Positions 24,318-31,486 of a stretch of 31,486 bases of DNA are shown here, piece after piece. How positions within the stretch are numbered: position 1 is the stretch's first letter; the number at the start of each line of letters is the position of its first letter. Below the pieces are notes generated by a model. The model did not search any database. It saw only the letters and a list, made by a program, of their open reading frames with translations, and was not told where the DNA came from. The stretch covers positions 1 to 31,486 of the forward strand of contig JAFDCW010000001.1 of assembly GCA_019312705.1 (NCBI GenBank). Direction: 5' to 3'. A program made the translations under genes and the position numbers. This DNA comes from Deltaproteobacteria bacterium. Lineage in GTDB: Bacteria; Myxococcota; Polyangia; Polyangiales; B10-G4.

Positions 24318-25880
24318 TCAGTTTCGAAAGTGATCGGGGTCCGGAACGACGGTGTCGAGGATCCGGGCGGAGGAGAGCACGCCGGGCATGCCGGCCCCGG
24401 GATGAGTGCTGGCTCCGACCAGGTACAGGTGCTCGACGTCCTCGCTCCGGTTGTGGGGCCGGAAGTAGGCGCTCTGGGTGAGCACTGGCTCGAGACCGAA
24501 GGCCGCGCCGCGGAACGACAGGTAGTCGTCGTGGAAACCCTGAGGCGTCAGGACCCGGGAGGTCACGAGGTGGTCTTCGAGGCCCGGGAGCACGGTCTCC
24601 GAGAGGTACTTGGCGATCTTCTGGCGGTAGGGCTCGGCTTCCCGGGACCAGTCGGTGCCGGATTGCAGGTGGGGCACCGGCGACAAGACGTAAAACCCGT
24701 CGCAGCCCTCGGGGGCCATCTTGGGGTCCGTCGCAGTAGGTCGGTGCAGGTAGAGGCTGAAGTCCTCGGCGAGGATCTTCCGGTCGAAGATGTCCCGGAG
24801 CAGTTCCCGGTACCGCGGCCCGAGGAGGATCGTGTGGTGGGCGACGTCGTCGTAGGTGCGGTCCGTGCCGAAGTACCAAACGAAGAGGCTCATGGAGTAG
24901 CGCGAACGGGCGATGCGTCGATCGGTCCAGCGCTCGCGGTTCTCGCTGGGCACCAGGTTGCGGTAGGTCCAGGCGGCGTCGGCGTTCGAGACGACGATGT
25001 CGGCGCCGAGCACTTCGCCGCCGGCGAGGCGCACGCCCTGGGCCCGGCCTTCGTCGATGACGATGCGTTGCACCTCTTCGCCGAGGCGCACCTCGCCGCC
25101 GAGGCTCTCGATCAGTTTGACCAATCCAGCGACGAGCGCACCCGTCCCGCCCATTGCGTAGTGCACCCCCCACTTGCGCTCGAGGAACGCGATCAGGGCG
25201 TAGATCGAAGTCGTGGTGAAGGGGTTCCCGCCGACGAGCAGGGTATGAAAACTGAGGACCTGGCGCAGGCGGTCATCCTGAACGTATTGCGACACGAGGC
25301 CGTAGACCGTCCGGTAGCTCCGGAGGCGCATCATCGCCGGGGCGACTCGGGCCATGTCGAGGGGCTCGCCGAAAGGCACGTGGGCGAGCTTGTCGAAGCC
25401 CACCTCGAAGATGCGCTCGGAGGCGGCGACGAAACGCTCGTAGCCCCCGACGTCACCGGGGGCGAGGCGCTGGATCTGGCGGCGCATCGCTTGGGGGTCG
25501 CCGGTGTAGTCGAAGACGTGACCGTCTTCGAAGCGCACCCGATAGAAGGGCGTGACCGGGCGTAGCTCGACGTCGTCGGCCATTCGGCGACCCGCGATCT
25601 GCCAGAGCTCGTCGAAGAGGAACGGCGCCGTCACGACCGTGGGCCCGGCGTCGAAGGTGAAGCCGTCCTGGCGAAAGACCCGGGCCCGCCCCCCGGCCTG
25701 GCCGAGGCGGTCGACGACGGTCACGCGATAGCCGCGGCAAAGCAGCCGCACCGCCGCAGCGAGGCCCCCGAACCCCGCGCCGATGACCACCGCCGTCGGG
25801 GACTTGTCGTCGAGACCCACGGGCCCACCGCGATCGATGAGCCGACTCTTCGGGTACAGGTCGATCGAGGGCGTCCGCAT
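24318..25880 (-). CDS. crtI: Phytoene desaturase (CrtI)
   Basis: A 520-residue FAD-dependent desaturase that introduces the double bonds converting phytoene to lycopene or neurosporene. The N-terminal fold is AVVIGAGFGGLAAAVRLLCR (30-49) with a DRLGQAGGRARVFRQDGFTF segment and FDAGPTVVT. The middle has the CrtI-type SFHTLLVGGNPFTTTSIYAL and WGVHYAMGGTGALVAGLVKL segments, and the C-terminus the CrtI signature YLVGASTHPGAGMPGVLSSA. The frame reaches back about 28 residues before the fold, a little long for the family; I see no strong ribosome-binding site for the ATG. It opens the carotenoid operon and lies 36 bases downstream of recF on the same strand. Confidence 0.95.
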   Translation of the reverse strand: MRTPSIDLYPKSRLIDRGGPVGLDDKSPTAVVIGAGFGGLAAAVRLLCRGYRVTVVDRLGQAGGRARVFRQDGFTFDAGPTVVTAPFLFDELWQIAGRRMADDVELRPVTPFYRVRFEDGHVFDYTGDPQAMRRQIQRLAPGDVGGYERFVAASERIFEVGFDKLAHVPFGEPLDMARVAPAMMRLRSYRTVYGLVSQYVQDDRLRQVLSFHTLLVGGNPFTTTSIYALIAFLERKWGVHYAMGGTGALVAGLVKLIESLGGEVRLGEEVQRIVIDEGRAQGVRLAGGEVLGADIVVSNADAAWTYRNLVPSENRERWTDRRIARSRYSMSLFVWYFGTDRTYDDVAHHTILLGPRYRELLRDIFDRKILAEDFSLYLHRPTATDPKMAPEGCDGFYVLSPVPHLQSGTDWSREAEPYRQKIAKYLSETVLPGLEDHLVTSRVLTPQGFHDDYLSFRGAAFGLEPVLTQSAYFRPHNRSEDVEHLYLVGASTHPGAGMPGVLSSARILDTVVPDPDHFRN

Positions 25881-25916
25881 TCAGAGCCGTGTAGCTCATC
25901 TGGGGGGACGCGTCCG

Positions 25917-27074
25917 CTAATCTTCGCGGACGACCCGGCCATCGGTTACGGCGAAGTCGACCCGGTCTTCTTCGAGGAGGATGAACTCCGGGTGGGTGGT
26001 CGTCAGGAAGACCTGGCCTCCGAGGCGCGCGAGGAGGGCGAAGAAGCGACGGTTGCGGGTGCGGTCGAGTTCGCTCGATACGTCGTCGAGGAGAAGAATG
26101 GGCACGCGCCCGGTGCGCCGGGACAGCACTTCGAGTTCGGCGACTTTGAGGCCGAGGACGATGGCTCGGTGTTGGCCCTGAGATGCGTGGTGGCGGGCCG
26201 GGGCCCGGGCGGCGAAGTCGAGGGCGAGGTCATCGCCGTGGGGACCGTCAGCGGTGAACCCTCGGGCGAGGTCTTTGCGAAACGCCGCGTCGAGAGCTCG
26301 GCGAATGCCCTCGACCGTCGGTTCGACTCGGGGTCGATAGCGTACCTCGAGGGGTATCTCTTCCCCGACGACGTCGCGGAACGCCGCTTCGGTGAGAGGT
26401 GCGATGTCCAAGGCGAGGCGCGCCCGGGTCTGGCCCACGATGGCACCGGCCGACGCGAGCAGCTCGTCGAAGGCTTTGATGGCTCGTGGGTCGGTGTTGT
26501 CGGTCTTGAGCAAACGGTTCCGGCTGCGCAGGGCCTTCTGATAGCTGGCGAGGGTCGAGCCGTAGGTCGGGTCCATCTGTTCGAGGACCCGGTCGAGGAA
26601 GACCCGCCGGGCTTCGGCCCCGCCGGAAGCGAGGGTCAGATGGCCGGGGTGAAAGAGCACCATCTGCACTGACGCATGCCAGGAGCCGATCGACCGGGGT
26701 CGCTTGCCGTCGAGGGTGAGCTTGCGAGCCCGACTTCGGTCGAGGACCGCCCGATAGGTGCGCGGTGCGGGACCCCCGGCAATGCGCGCTTCGATGAGCC
26801 CACGGCCCTCGCCGAGGGTGATGAGGTCCGCCGTCTTGGCACCGCGAAACGACCGCAGCGAAGCGAGGTAGTGGGCCGCCTCGAGCACGCTGCTCTTTCC
26901 GGCGCCGTTGTCCCCGTGGATGACGTTGAAAGCCGGTCCGGGCTCGAGGGCCATCTGGACCAGGTTGCGAAAACTCACCGCCCGGAGGCGGTCGATCCGC
27001 AGTGGCTTGGGCGTCAGGGCCGTTTTCGGGACCTTCGATTCTTGAAGCGTCTCGGACGACACGACCTCAGCCAA
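25917..27074 (-). CDS. recF: DNA replication and repair protein RecF
   Basis: A 385-residue ABC-type ATPase that loads RecA at gaps with RecOR. The N-terminal strand RIDRLRAVSFRNL leads to Walker A GDNGAGKSS (54-62). Further motifs are ASLRSFRGAKTADLI, the arm segment VFLDRVLEQMDPTYG, the ABC signature region ASQGQHRAIVLGLKVAE and Walker B ILLLDDVSSELD. The start is a TTG at 27074 nine bases after the dnaN stop; this gives about 25 residues more than most RecF proteins have before the first strand, so an internal GTG at codon 5 or later cannot be excluded. Gene order dnaN-recF is conserved across bacteria. Confidence 0.95.
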   Translation of the reverse strand: MAEVVSSETLQESKVPKTALTPKPLRIDRLRAVSFRNLVQMALEPGPAFNVIHGDNGAGKSSVLEAAHYLASLRSFRGAKTADLITLGEGRGLIEARIAGGPAPRTYRAVLDRSRARKLTLDGKRPRSIGSWHASVQMVLFHPGHLTLASGGAEARRVFLDRVLEQMDPTYGSTLASYQKALRSRNRLLKTDNTDPRAIKAFDELLASAGAIVGQTRARLALDIAPLTEAAFRDVVGEEIPLEVRYRPRVEPTVEGIRRALDAAFRKDLARGFTADGPHGDDLALDFAARAPARHHASQGQHRAIVLGLKVAELEVLSRRTGRVPILLLDDVSSELDRTRNRRFFALLARLGGQVFLTTTHPEFILLEEDRVDFAVTDGRVVRED

Positions 27075-27083
27075 CCGCCGTGA

Positions 27084-28211
27084 TTAGATGCGCATCGGCA
27101 TGATGACGCCGACGAAGTCCACGTCCTCGGACTCGGGCTTCACCACACCGGGGTCGAGCTCGCCGCTGATCTCGAGACAAACATCGTCCGAGGTGAGACA
27201 GCCGAGGGCGTCGAGGAGGTAGCGAGCGTTGAAGCCGATCGTCACGTCGTCGCCGGCGTAGTCGATGTCGAGCTCTTCCGAGCCCTCGCCGACGTCCGGA
27301 TTTTCGCTGGTGATCTTCAGGCTGCCCGCGACGATCTGCAGGCGCACGCCGCCGCTCTTGTCATTGGCGACGAGGCTGATGCGACGCAGGGCCTCGATGA
27401 TTTGACTGCGGCCCATGCGGACCTTGTTGCCCTTCTGAGAAGGGATGACCTTGGCGTAGGGCGGAAACTGCTCGTCGGCGAGCTTCACCGAAAGCTGGAT
27501 GTCCTCGCGCTTGAAGAAGGCGTTGCCCCCGGTGGTGCAGATGGCCACGGACGGCTTCTTCTCTTTGTCGGCCTTGCTGTCTTCGATGAGGCGCTTGAGC
27601 TCGGTGATGCCCTTGTTGGGCACGAGCATCGAGAAATTGAGCATGGTCGCGCCATCGCGCTGTTTGACCTCGGCCTTGGACAAGCGGTGGCCGTCGGTGG
27701 TGACCATGCGCACGATCTTGCCATCTCCCTCGAAGAGGGCTCCCGCGAGGTGCGGCCGGGTATCGTCGCTGGACATCGAGAACTGCGTGTGGGCGATGAG
27801 GTTCCCGAGCAGGTCCGCATCGATATCCGCGAACTCCGTATCACCGGGGTTCGGCAGAGGCGGGAAGTCGTCGCCGGGCATGCCGGGGATCTTGTAGCGG
27901 ACCTTGCCGCAGCGGATCTCTGCCGACTGGTTTTCGCCCACCGTCCAGGTGACCTCTCCCTCGGGGAGGTTCTTGACGATGTCGAAGAGAGTGCGCGCAG
28001 AAACCGCGAGTACACCGGCTTCTTTGACGTCGGCCTTCACGATCGCGCTGACCCCGAGATAGAGGTCGGTCGCGGAGAGTCGCAACGTGCCGTCCTCCTC
28101 GGCGGTGAGGAGAATGTTCGACAAGATCGGCATGGAGCTCTTGCGGTCCGCCACCCCATGGGTGCGAGCGAGTCCGCGCAGAAAGCTCTTCTTGGAGATG
28201 GTCAGCTCCAT
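27084..28211 (-). CDS. dnaN: DNA polymerase III beta subunit, sliding clamp
   Basis: A 375-residue clamp that dimerises around DNA and tethers polymerase III. It starts ELTISKKSFLRGLARTHGVA and DRKSSMPILSNILL, has the conserved TDGHRLSKAEV in the middle domain and ends with the family C-terminus SEDVDFVGVIMPMRI, which lines the partner-binding pocket. The length is normal. The candidate replication origin lies immediately before its start codon, so its promoter must overlap that region. It is separated from dnaA by about two kilobases with two extra genes and a remnant, instead of being adjacent. Confidence 0.97.
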   Translation of the reverse strand: MELTISKKSFLRGLARTHGVADRKSSMPILSNILLTAEEDGTLRLSATDLYLGVSAIVKADVKEAGVLAVSARTLFDIVKNLPEGEVTWTVGENQSAEIRCGKVRYKIPGMPGDDFPPLPNPGDTEFADIDADLLGNLIAHTQFSMSSDDTRPHLAGALFEGDGKIVRMVTTDGHRLSKAEVKQRDGATMLNFSMLVPNKGITELKRLIEDSKADKEKKPSVAICTTGGNAFFKREDIQLSVKLADEQFPPYAKVIPSQKGNKVRMGRSQIIEALRRISLVANDKSGGVRLQIVAGSLKITSENPDVGEGSEELDIDYAGDDVTIGFNARYLLDALGCLTSDDVCLEISGELDPGVVKPESEDVDFVGVIMPMRI

Positions 28212-28252
28212 CAGTCCACCATTCCCCAGATACCGAGGGGATCTAGATCCAG

Positions 28253-28292
28253 TAATTTAAATTAACGTCGTCGTCGTAAGGGCTGTGGATTG
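28253..28292 (-). other. Candidate unwinding module: DnaA box, GC spacer, triplet repeat, A/T tract
   Basis: Read on the minus strand: DnaA box CAATCCACA (28292-28284), spacer GCCCTT, four ACG triplets (28277-28266), then 13 A/T bases containing AATTTAAATT. The order box, GC spacer, trinucleotide run and A/T tract resembles the basal unwinding system of the Bacillus subtilis origin, but the triplets are not the known DnaA-trio sequence. Confidence 0.5.
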
Positions 28293-28368
28293 GGGATCCA
28301 GCCACCGAACTACTTGGGATTACAAAAGAAAGCAACCGTTTCGGGCCGTGGACAGGGCAGTGGATTGG

Positions 28369-28377
28369 TGTGGATAG
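28369..28377 (-). promoter_or_regulatory. DnaA box CTATCCACA
   Basis: One mismatch from the consensus TTATCCACA on the minus strand; part of the origin candidate. Confidence 0.6.
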
Positions 28378-28390
28378 AACCATCCCCCAA

Positions 28391-28399
28391 TTACCCACA
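28391..28399 (+). promoter_or_regulatory. DnaA box TTACCCACA
   Basis: One mismatch from TTATCCACA; an identical copy lies 36 bases further on. Confidence 0.6.
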
Positions 28400-28426
28400 T
28401 CACCTACACACAGGTTTATCCCGGAG

Positions 28427-28435
28427 TTACCCACA
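28427..28435 (+). promoter_or_regulatory. DnaA box TTACCCACA
   Basis: Second identical copy, 36 bases after the first; a partial box TTATCCCGG lies just before it at 28416-28424. Confidence 0.6.
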
Positions 28436-28636
28436 GGCGGGGACGGGTCTCGGGTCGGGCTCTTCAGGGCTCCGGCCACCGCCTCAACCACCATCTCAGA
28501 CACCGCGATCTAGCACTGAACAGAACACTGTACAAGCCGTGAATAGATCGTGCCCGCATCACAAGATCGACAGGGCGAGGCCGATCGACCGGCATCGTAC
28601 TCGATTGCCCGCTCGGTCCGGAGTGCGAGGCAGGCT

Positions 28637-29161
28637 CTAGAAGCTGGGCGAGCCGTAGAGCGGCACGTTGCCACCTTCGGGGAGCATGCGGGGCCTCGGC
28701 CGGCGCCGCATGGGACTCGCCTCTGCGGCCGCTTCTTCTGCTTCTTCTTCTGCTCTCGCCTCCGCCTGCGCGGCGGCTTCCTCGGCTGCGGAGGCTCTTG
28801 CCTGCGCCTGCTCGGCTGCTCGCTGAGCTTGCTGGGCCTGGGCTTCGGCCGGCTCTTGGAGCTCGTCGAGCTCAGCCGGGGGGCCGTCGACGGGGGTGAG
28901 GGTCGCCGCCGCTTCGGGTTCGTCGGGCACGACGACGGTCTCGGGCGCCCCAGCGCTCTGCCCCCCGTCGTCGGCGCAGGCCCACGCCCCGACGGTGGTG
29001 CCCCAGGCGAGAATAGCCGCTCGGCCGATGCGCCCCACGGGAAGCACCCGGCGCCTCGATCGTTCGGCGAACCCAGCGAGGACCGGCGCTGCACAGAAGG
29101 GGCACACCGACTCGGTGATGTGCATGTGCCGTGAACAGGATCGGCAGGCTTCGAGAGTCAT
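28637..29161 (-). CDS. Zinc-ribbon, single-span, coiled-coil hypothetical protein
   Basis: A 174-residue protein. A small zinc ribbon at the N-terminus has CRSC (6-9) and CPFC (20-23). A hydrophobic segment follows around 45-62 (IGRAAILAWGTTVGAWACA). An acidic linker leads to a long Ala/Glu/Gln coiled coil (about 100-150), and the protein ends NVPLYGSPSF. This layout, including the YG-Pro-type ending, recurs in hypothetical proteins of Myxococcota genomes as far as I recall. The zinc ribbon would be cytoplasmic and the coiled coil periplasmic if the segment spans the membrane once. No function is known. It lies between the small membrane protein gene and the origin. Confidence 0.78.
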   Translation of the reverse strand: MTLEACRSCSRHMHITESVCPFCAAPVLAGFAERSRRRVLPVGRIGRAAILAWGTTVGAWACADDGGQSAGAPETVVVPDEPEAAATLTPVDGPPAELDELQEPAEAQAQQAQRAAEQAQARASAAEEAAAQAEARAEEEAEEAAAEASPMRRRPRPRMLPEGGNVPLYGSPSF

Positions 29162-29215
29162 GGTTCGGTCCGACGGGCGATGGTGAAGATCGGTCTGGAC
29201 CGCGAACTTACCCGC

Positions 29216-29818
29216 TCAGCCGGTCGAAAGCGCCAGGGCCGCGGTCGTGGCGCGCCGCAACGCGGCCTCGAGTTCGGCCCGGTCGGCCCCGACGCCGGGA
29301 AGGACCACGGTCACCGCCGTGTCGTCGACCACGACCTCTCCGGGCCCGCCCAGGACGCTCCAGAGCGCCGCCCCGGCCCGACCGAGGGCCGCCCGGGCAC
29401 CGGCGGCGTCCGTCGCGCTCACGGCCATGTGCTCTTCGAACTCGGGCCAGCCGATGCCGTCCTTCGCCGCGCCGCCCTCGGTCGCCTCGAGGCCGACGCC
29501 GAGGGGCGGCGTCACCGCGGCCGCCACCCGCGTCACCTGGTACCGCGGATCGTACCCGTGCTGATACCCGACGACCCAGGAGACCCGCACGGCGCGTCCC
29601 TCGAAGAGGCCCTCGGCGAGGCCCGACAGAGCCCCCTGAGTCGTTACCGTCAGCCCCAGCTCCTGGCACGCTCCGCCGGGGCCCCCGGCGAGACCCTTCG
29701 CGATACCTCGGGCGGTGCGCCACAGCTCCCAGAGCATCCAGAAGAGGAAGAAGGGCATCGCCAGGCAGATCAAGCCGCCGAGCACCATCGTCAACCACTC
29801 GGGTAAGGCCTCGACCAT
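29216..29818 (-). CDS. Hypothetical membrane-anchored protein
   Basis: A 200-residue protein with a strongly hydrophobic N-terminal stretch (WLTMVLGGLICLAMPFFLFW, about 8-27), followed by a soluble domain. This begins with ARGIAKGLAGGPGGACQELG, carries a strand-rich core (RAVRVSWVVGYQHGYDPRYQ, VTRVAAAVTPPLGVGLEA) and ends in a helical, Ala-rich part. I recognise no family. The soluble part probably faces the cytoplasm or periplasm depending on the orientation of a single helix. The codon pattern agrees with its neighbours and the opposite-strand readings look like shadows. Confidence 0.65.
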   Translation of the reverse strand: MVEALPEWLTMVLGGLICLAMPFFLFWMLWELWRTARGIAKGLAGGPGGACQELGLTVTTQGALSGLAEGLFEGRAVRVSWVVGYQHGYDPRYQVTRVAAAVTPPLGVGLEATEGGAAKDGIGWPEFEEHMAVSATDAAGARAALGRAGAALWSVLGGPGEVVVDDTAVTVVLPGVGADRAELEAALRRATTAALALSTG

Positions 29819-29866
29819 CGACAGCGCTTATCCCACGGGCACGCAGCCGCACACCAGTCAACAGCG

Positions 29867-30164
29867 GTGTGCCACATGGAGTGCGAGACCTGCGACGAGC
29901 GTTTCCCGGAGTTCGACAATACCTGCGCGACCGGCGGATTGCGCGATCGCCATGCACCAGGTGGATTGCTGCGGAAGCCTAGAGGCTCGGGGGATACGTC
30001 ACACCGACCTCGACCGCTTCACCAGCATCGAGAACGCCTGCAACCTCCGCGCTTCGGAGTGTGATTGCCTGCCCGGGTCGACCCTCGCCGACGACGGATC
30101 CACCGGCCTCGAGTTCGTCGTCGCCTGCACATCGGCCGGCATCTGCGTCACCACCGCGAGCTGA
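29867..30164 (+). pseudogene. Frameshifted, N-terminally truncated cysteine-rich secreted protein remnant
   Basis: Two reading frames join to make a sensible product. The first (from 29867) reads CHMECETCDERFPEFDNTCATG. After a one-base shift near 29930-29945 the second reads DCAIAMHQVDCCGSLEARGI, then DLDRFTSIENAC and a Cys-rich end closing ACTSAGICVTTAS. The order 'DC-A-HQ-DCCG-...-C-CDC' fits a secreted cysteine-rich family common in Myxococcota. No signal peptide can be found upstream: the frame is closed by a stop at 29804-29806 and encodes His/Arg-rich nonsense. A 70-codon gene starting at ATG 29952 is the alternative. It lies on the opposite strand to all its neighbours. Confidence 0.5.
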
Positions 30165-30181
30165 TTCGACAGGTCGTCGCC

Positions 30182-31486
30182 CTAGAAGCCGAGCTTGCGC
30201 TCGATGGCGGTGAGCGCCGTCGTCGTCTGCTCGTCTTCTTTGTCGATGAGACCGGTGATCTTGCGCACCGCGTTGATGACCGTCGTGTGGTCTTTGCCGC
30301 CGAAGCGGTCGCCGAGCTCGGGGTAGCTGGTGCCGAGGCGCTGGCGGGCCAGGTACATGGCGACCATGCGCGGGAAGCTGACGGCGCGGTGGCGTCGGTG
30401 GCTCTTGAGGTCCGCGAGGCGCATGTTGAAGTACTCGCAGACGGCGCGCTGGATGTCTTCGACGCTCGTCGCGTGGTCCGGGGCCGGCAGGACGGCGCGC
30501 AGTGCGTCTTTGGTCAGTTCGAGATCGATGGGGCGCTTGAGCAGCTCGGCTTTGACCGCGATGCGGATCAGCGTGCCCTCGAGCTCACGGACGTTGCTCT
30601 TGACCACCTGCGCGATGAAAAGCGAGACCTCCGGGCAGAGGTCGATGCCCTCTTGCTCGGCCTTCTTCTGAATGATGGCGATGCGGGTCTCGAGCTCGGG
30701 GGCCTGAATGTCGGCGACCATGCCCGACTGGAAACGGCTGACCAGGCGCTCCTCCATCTCGGCGATGCGCTGGGGATAGACGTCGGAGGTGACGACGATC
30801 TGCTTGTCCGAGTGGTAGAGCGCGTTGAACGTGTGGAAGAACTCTTCCTGGGTCTGGTCACGGCCGGCGAGGAACTGGATGTCGTCCATCAACAGGACGT
30901 CGCAGTTGTGGCGGTAGCGGTCGCGGAACTCGTTGATGCGGTGGTTCTGGAGCGACCAGATGAACTCGTTGGTGAAGCGCTCCGCCGAGAGGTAGAGAAT
31001 GCGCGCCCCCGGCATGTCGAAGGCGATGCGGTGGCCGATGGCGTTCACTAGGTGCGTCTTGCCGAGGCCGACGCCGCCGTAGATGAAGAGCGGGTTGTAG
31101 CGCTTGCCGGGGTCCGAGCCGGCGGCGACGCTCGCCGCGTGAGCCAATTGGTTGGACGGGCCGACGACGAAGTTGTCGAAGCTGTACTTGGGATTGAGGT
31201 CGGAGGTCACTTTGGCTGCGCCTGCCGCTGAGAGACGGACGGGGGTCGGTGAGGGTACCGGTTCCGGGGTGCTCGCGGGAACCTCCACTTGCAGGCCCTC
31301 GTCGATTTCCCAGGTGACCTTGAGGCCCTCACGGCCGGTCTCGCGGTGAAGCGATTCCAGAATGTGGTCGAGGTAATGGGCGCTGACCCAATCCTGATAG
31401 AAGCGATTCGGGATGCGAAGCGTCACCGTGTCGCCCTCGATCCCCACGCACCGGACTGGAGCCAGCCAAGTGTTGAAGTTCTCCTG
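30182..31486 (-). CDS. dnaA: Chromosomal replication initiator DnaA (N-terminus beyond the right edge)
   Basis: The origin-binding AAA+ initiator. The visible 434 codons begin inside domain I (QENFNTWLAPV), so only a few residues are missing; the GTG at 31447 is internal, not the start. Domain III has YNPLFIYGGVGLGKTHLVNA (Walker A), VLLMDDIQFLAGRDQTQEEF (Walker B) and the RIAEMEERLVSRFQSGMVAD sensor region. Domain IV ends with the DnaA-box-binding helix-turn-helix: RHRAVSFPRMVAMYLARQRL, then the signature GGKDHTTVINAVRKI. It binds the 9-mers in the origin about two kilobases downstream, opens the duplex and may control its own transcription from a promoter outside the window. Confidence 0.98.
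   Translation of the reverse strand, partial: QENFNTWLAPVRCVGIEGDTVTLRIPNRFYQDWVSAHYLDHILESLHRETGREGLKVTWEIDEGLQVEVPASTPEPVPSPTPVRLSAAGAAKVTSDLNPKYSFDNFVVGPSNQLAHAASVAAGSDPGKRYNPLFIYGGVGLGKTHLVNAIGHRIAFDMPGARILYLSAERFTNEFIWSLQNHRINEFRDRYRHNCDVLLMDDIQFLAGRDQTQEEFFHTFNALYHSDKQIVVTSDVYPQRIAEMEERLVSRFQSGMVADIQAPELETRIAIIQKKAEQEGIDLCPEVSLFIAQVVKSNVRELEGTLIRIAVKAELLKRPIDLELTKDALRAVLPAPDHATSVEDIQRAVCEYFNMRLADLKSHRRHRAVSFPRMVAMYLARQRLGTSYPELGDRFGGKDHTTVINAVRKITGLIDKEDEQTTTALTAIERKLGF

Larger units (their letters stand above)
28212..28510. other. Candidate chromosomal replication origin (oriC)
   Basis: The 425-base gap between dnaN and the next gene is much less GC-rich than its surroundings in places and contains several DnaA-box-like 9-mers: CAATCCACA (28284-28292, minus), CTATCCACA (28369-28377, minus), and TTACCCACA twice (28391-28399 and 28427-28435, plus). 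Weaker copies lie at 28359-28367, 28347-28355 and 28416-28424. Next to dnaN are a 13-base all-A/T run (28253-28265), a perfect 12-base palindrome (28239-28250) and a (CGT)4 run. Bacterial origins usually lie beside dnaA or dnaN. From 28511 to 28636 I see nothing further. Confidence 0.8.

Noticed and set aside
24021..25565. A 514-codon plus-strand open frame
   Set aside because: Antisense to crtI, which carries all family motifs; the composition is typical of a shadow frame.
31445..31447. GTG as the dnaA start codon
   Set aside because: The frame continues to the window edge with conserved domain I sequence (ENFNTWL), so the true start lies outside.
1..31486. CRISPR arrays, insertion sequences, prophage or integrase genes
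   Set aside because: I saw no regularly spaced repeats, no transposase or recombinase motifs and no terminal inverted repeats with target duplications.

Overview
The window is a GC-rich bacterial chromosome segment that carries the replication-origin neighbourhood: dnaA (cut by the right edge), an oriC-like intergenic region, dnaN and recF. Several lineage-flavoured proteins point to Myxococcota, probably a Polyangia-like member: a secreted protein ending in a CFI-box C-terminal domain, a zinc-ribbon/coiled-coil protein ending in YGSPSF, a degraded 'DCCG' cysteine-rich secreted protein, and a DUF4266 lipoprotein plus DUF3570 barrel pair. This assignment is inference from protein style; no rRNA is present.

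Left part (1-5.2 kb): the start of a glutaryl-CoA-dehydrogenase-like gene (minus), a tRNA-Ala(CGC) with its own promoter and terminator, a remnant of a barrel-like C-terminus, serC (whose PLP-lysine position reads Asn), a VAT-1-like quinone oxidoreductase coupled to a membrane-anchored repeat protein, and a trypsin-like lipoprotein protease. Next (5.2-10.7 kb) comes a plus-strand run: uvrB, a CFI-box secreted protein, a DUF4266 lipoprotein and a DUF3570 outer-membrane barrel.

Middle (10.7-15.4 kb): a minus-strand, translationally coupled operon of ECF sigma factor, membrane anti-sigma-like protein and YbjQ-family protein; two small genes (DUF5808-like, and a secreted hypothetical); a divergent LysR/DoxX pair with a candidate operator; and an RluA/RluD-family pseudouridine synthase that seems to need a CTG start.

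Right-centre (15.6-25.9 kb): a plus-strand run dnaJ, orphan FliI/SctN-type ATPase, zinc-ribbon membrane protein, crtY and a Rieske oxygenase-like protein meets a convergent minus-strand operon crtI, crtB, a UbiE-like methyltransferase and a CrtU-like desaturase/methyltransferase. Together the carotenoid genes encode phytoene synthesis, desaturation to lycopene, beta-cyclisation and probably ring aromatisation with an extra oxygenation, i.e. an isorenieratene-type aryl-carotenoid pathway. A GGPP synthase (crtE) is not in the window.

Right (25.9-31.5 kb): recF, dnaN, an oriC candidate with DnaA-box-like 9-mers, a (CGT)4 triplet run and a 13-base all-A/T tract, then a zinc-ribbon/coiled-coil protein, a small membrane protein, a frameshifted cysteine-rich remnant on the opposite strand, and dnaA. 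All apparently functional genes from dnaA to crtU lie on the same strand.
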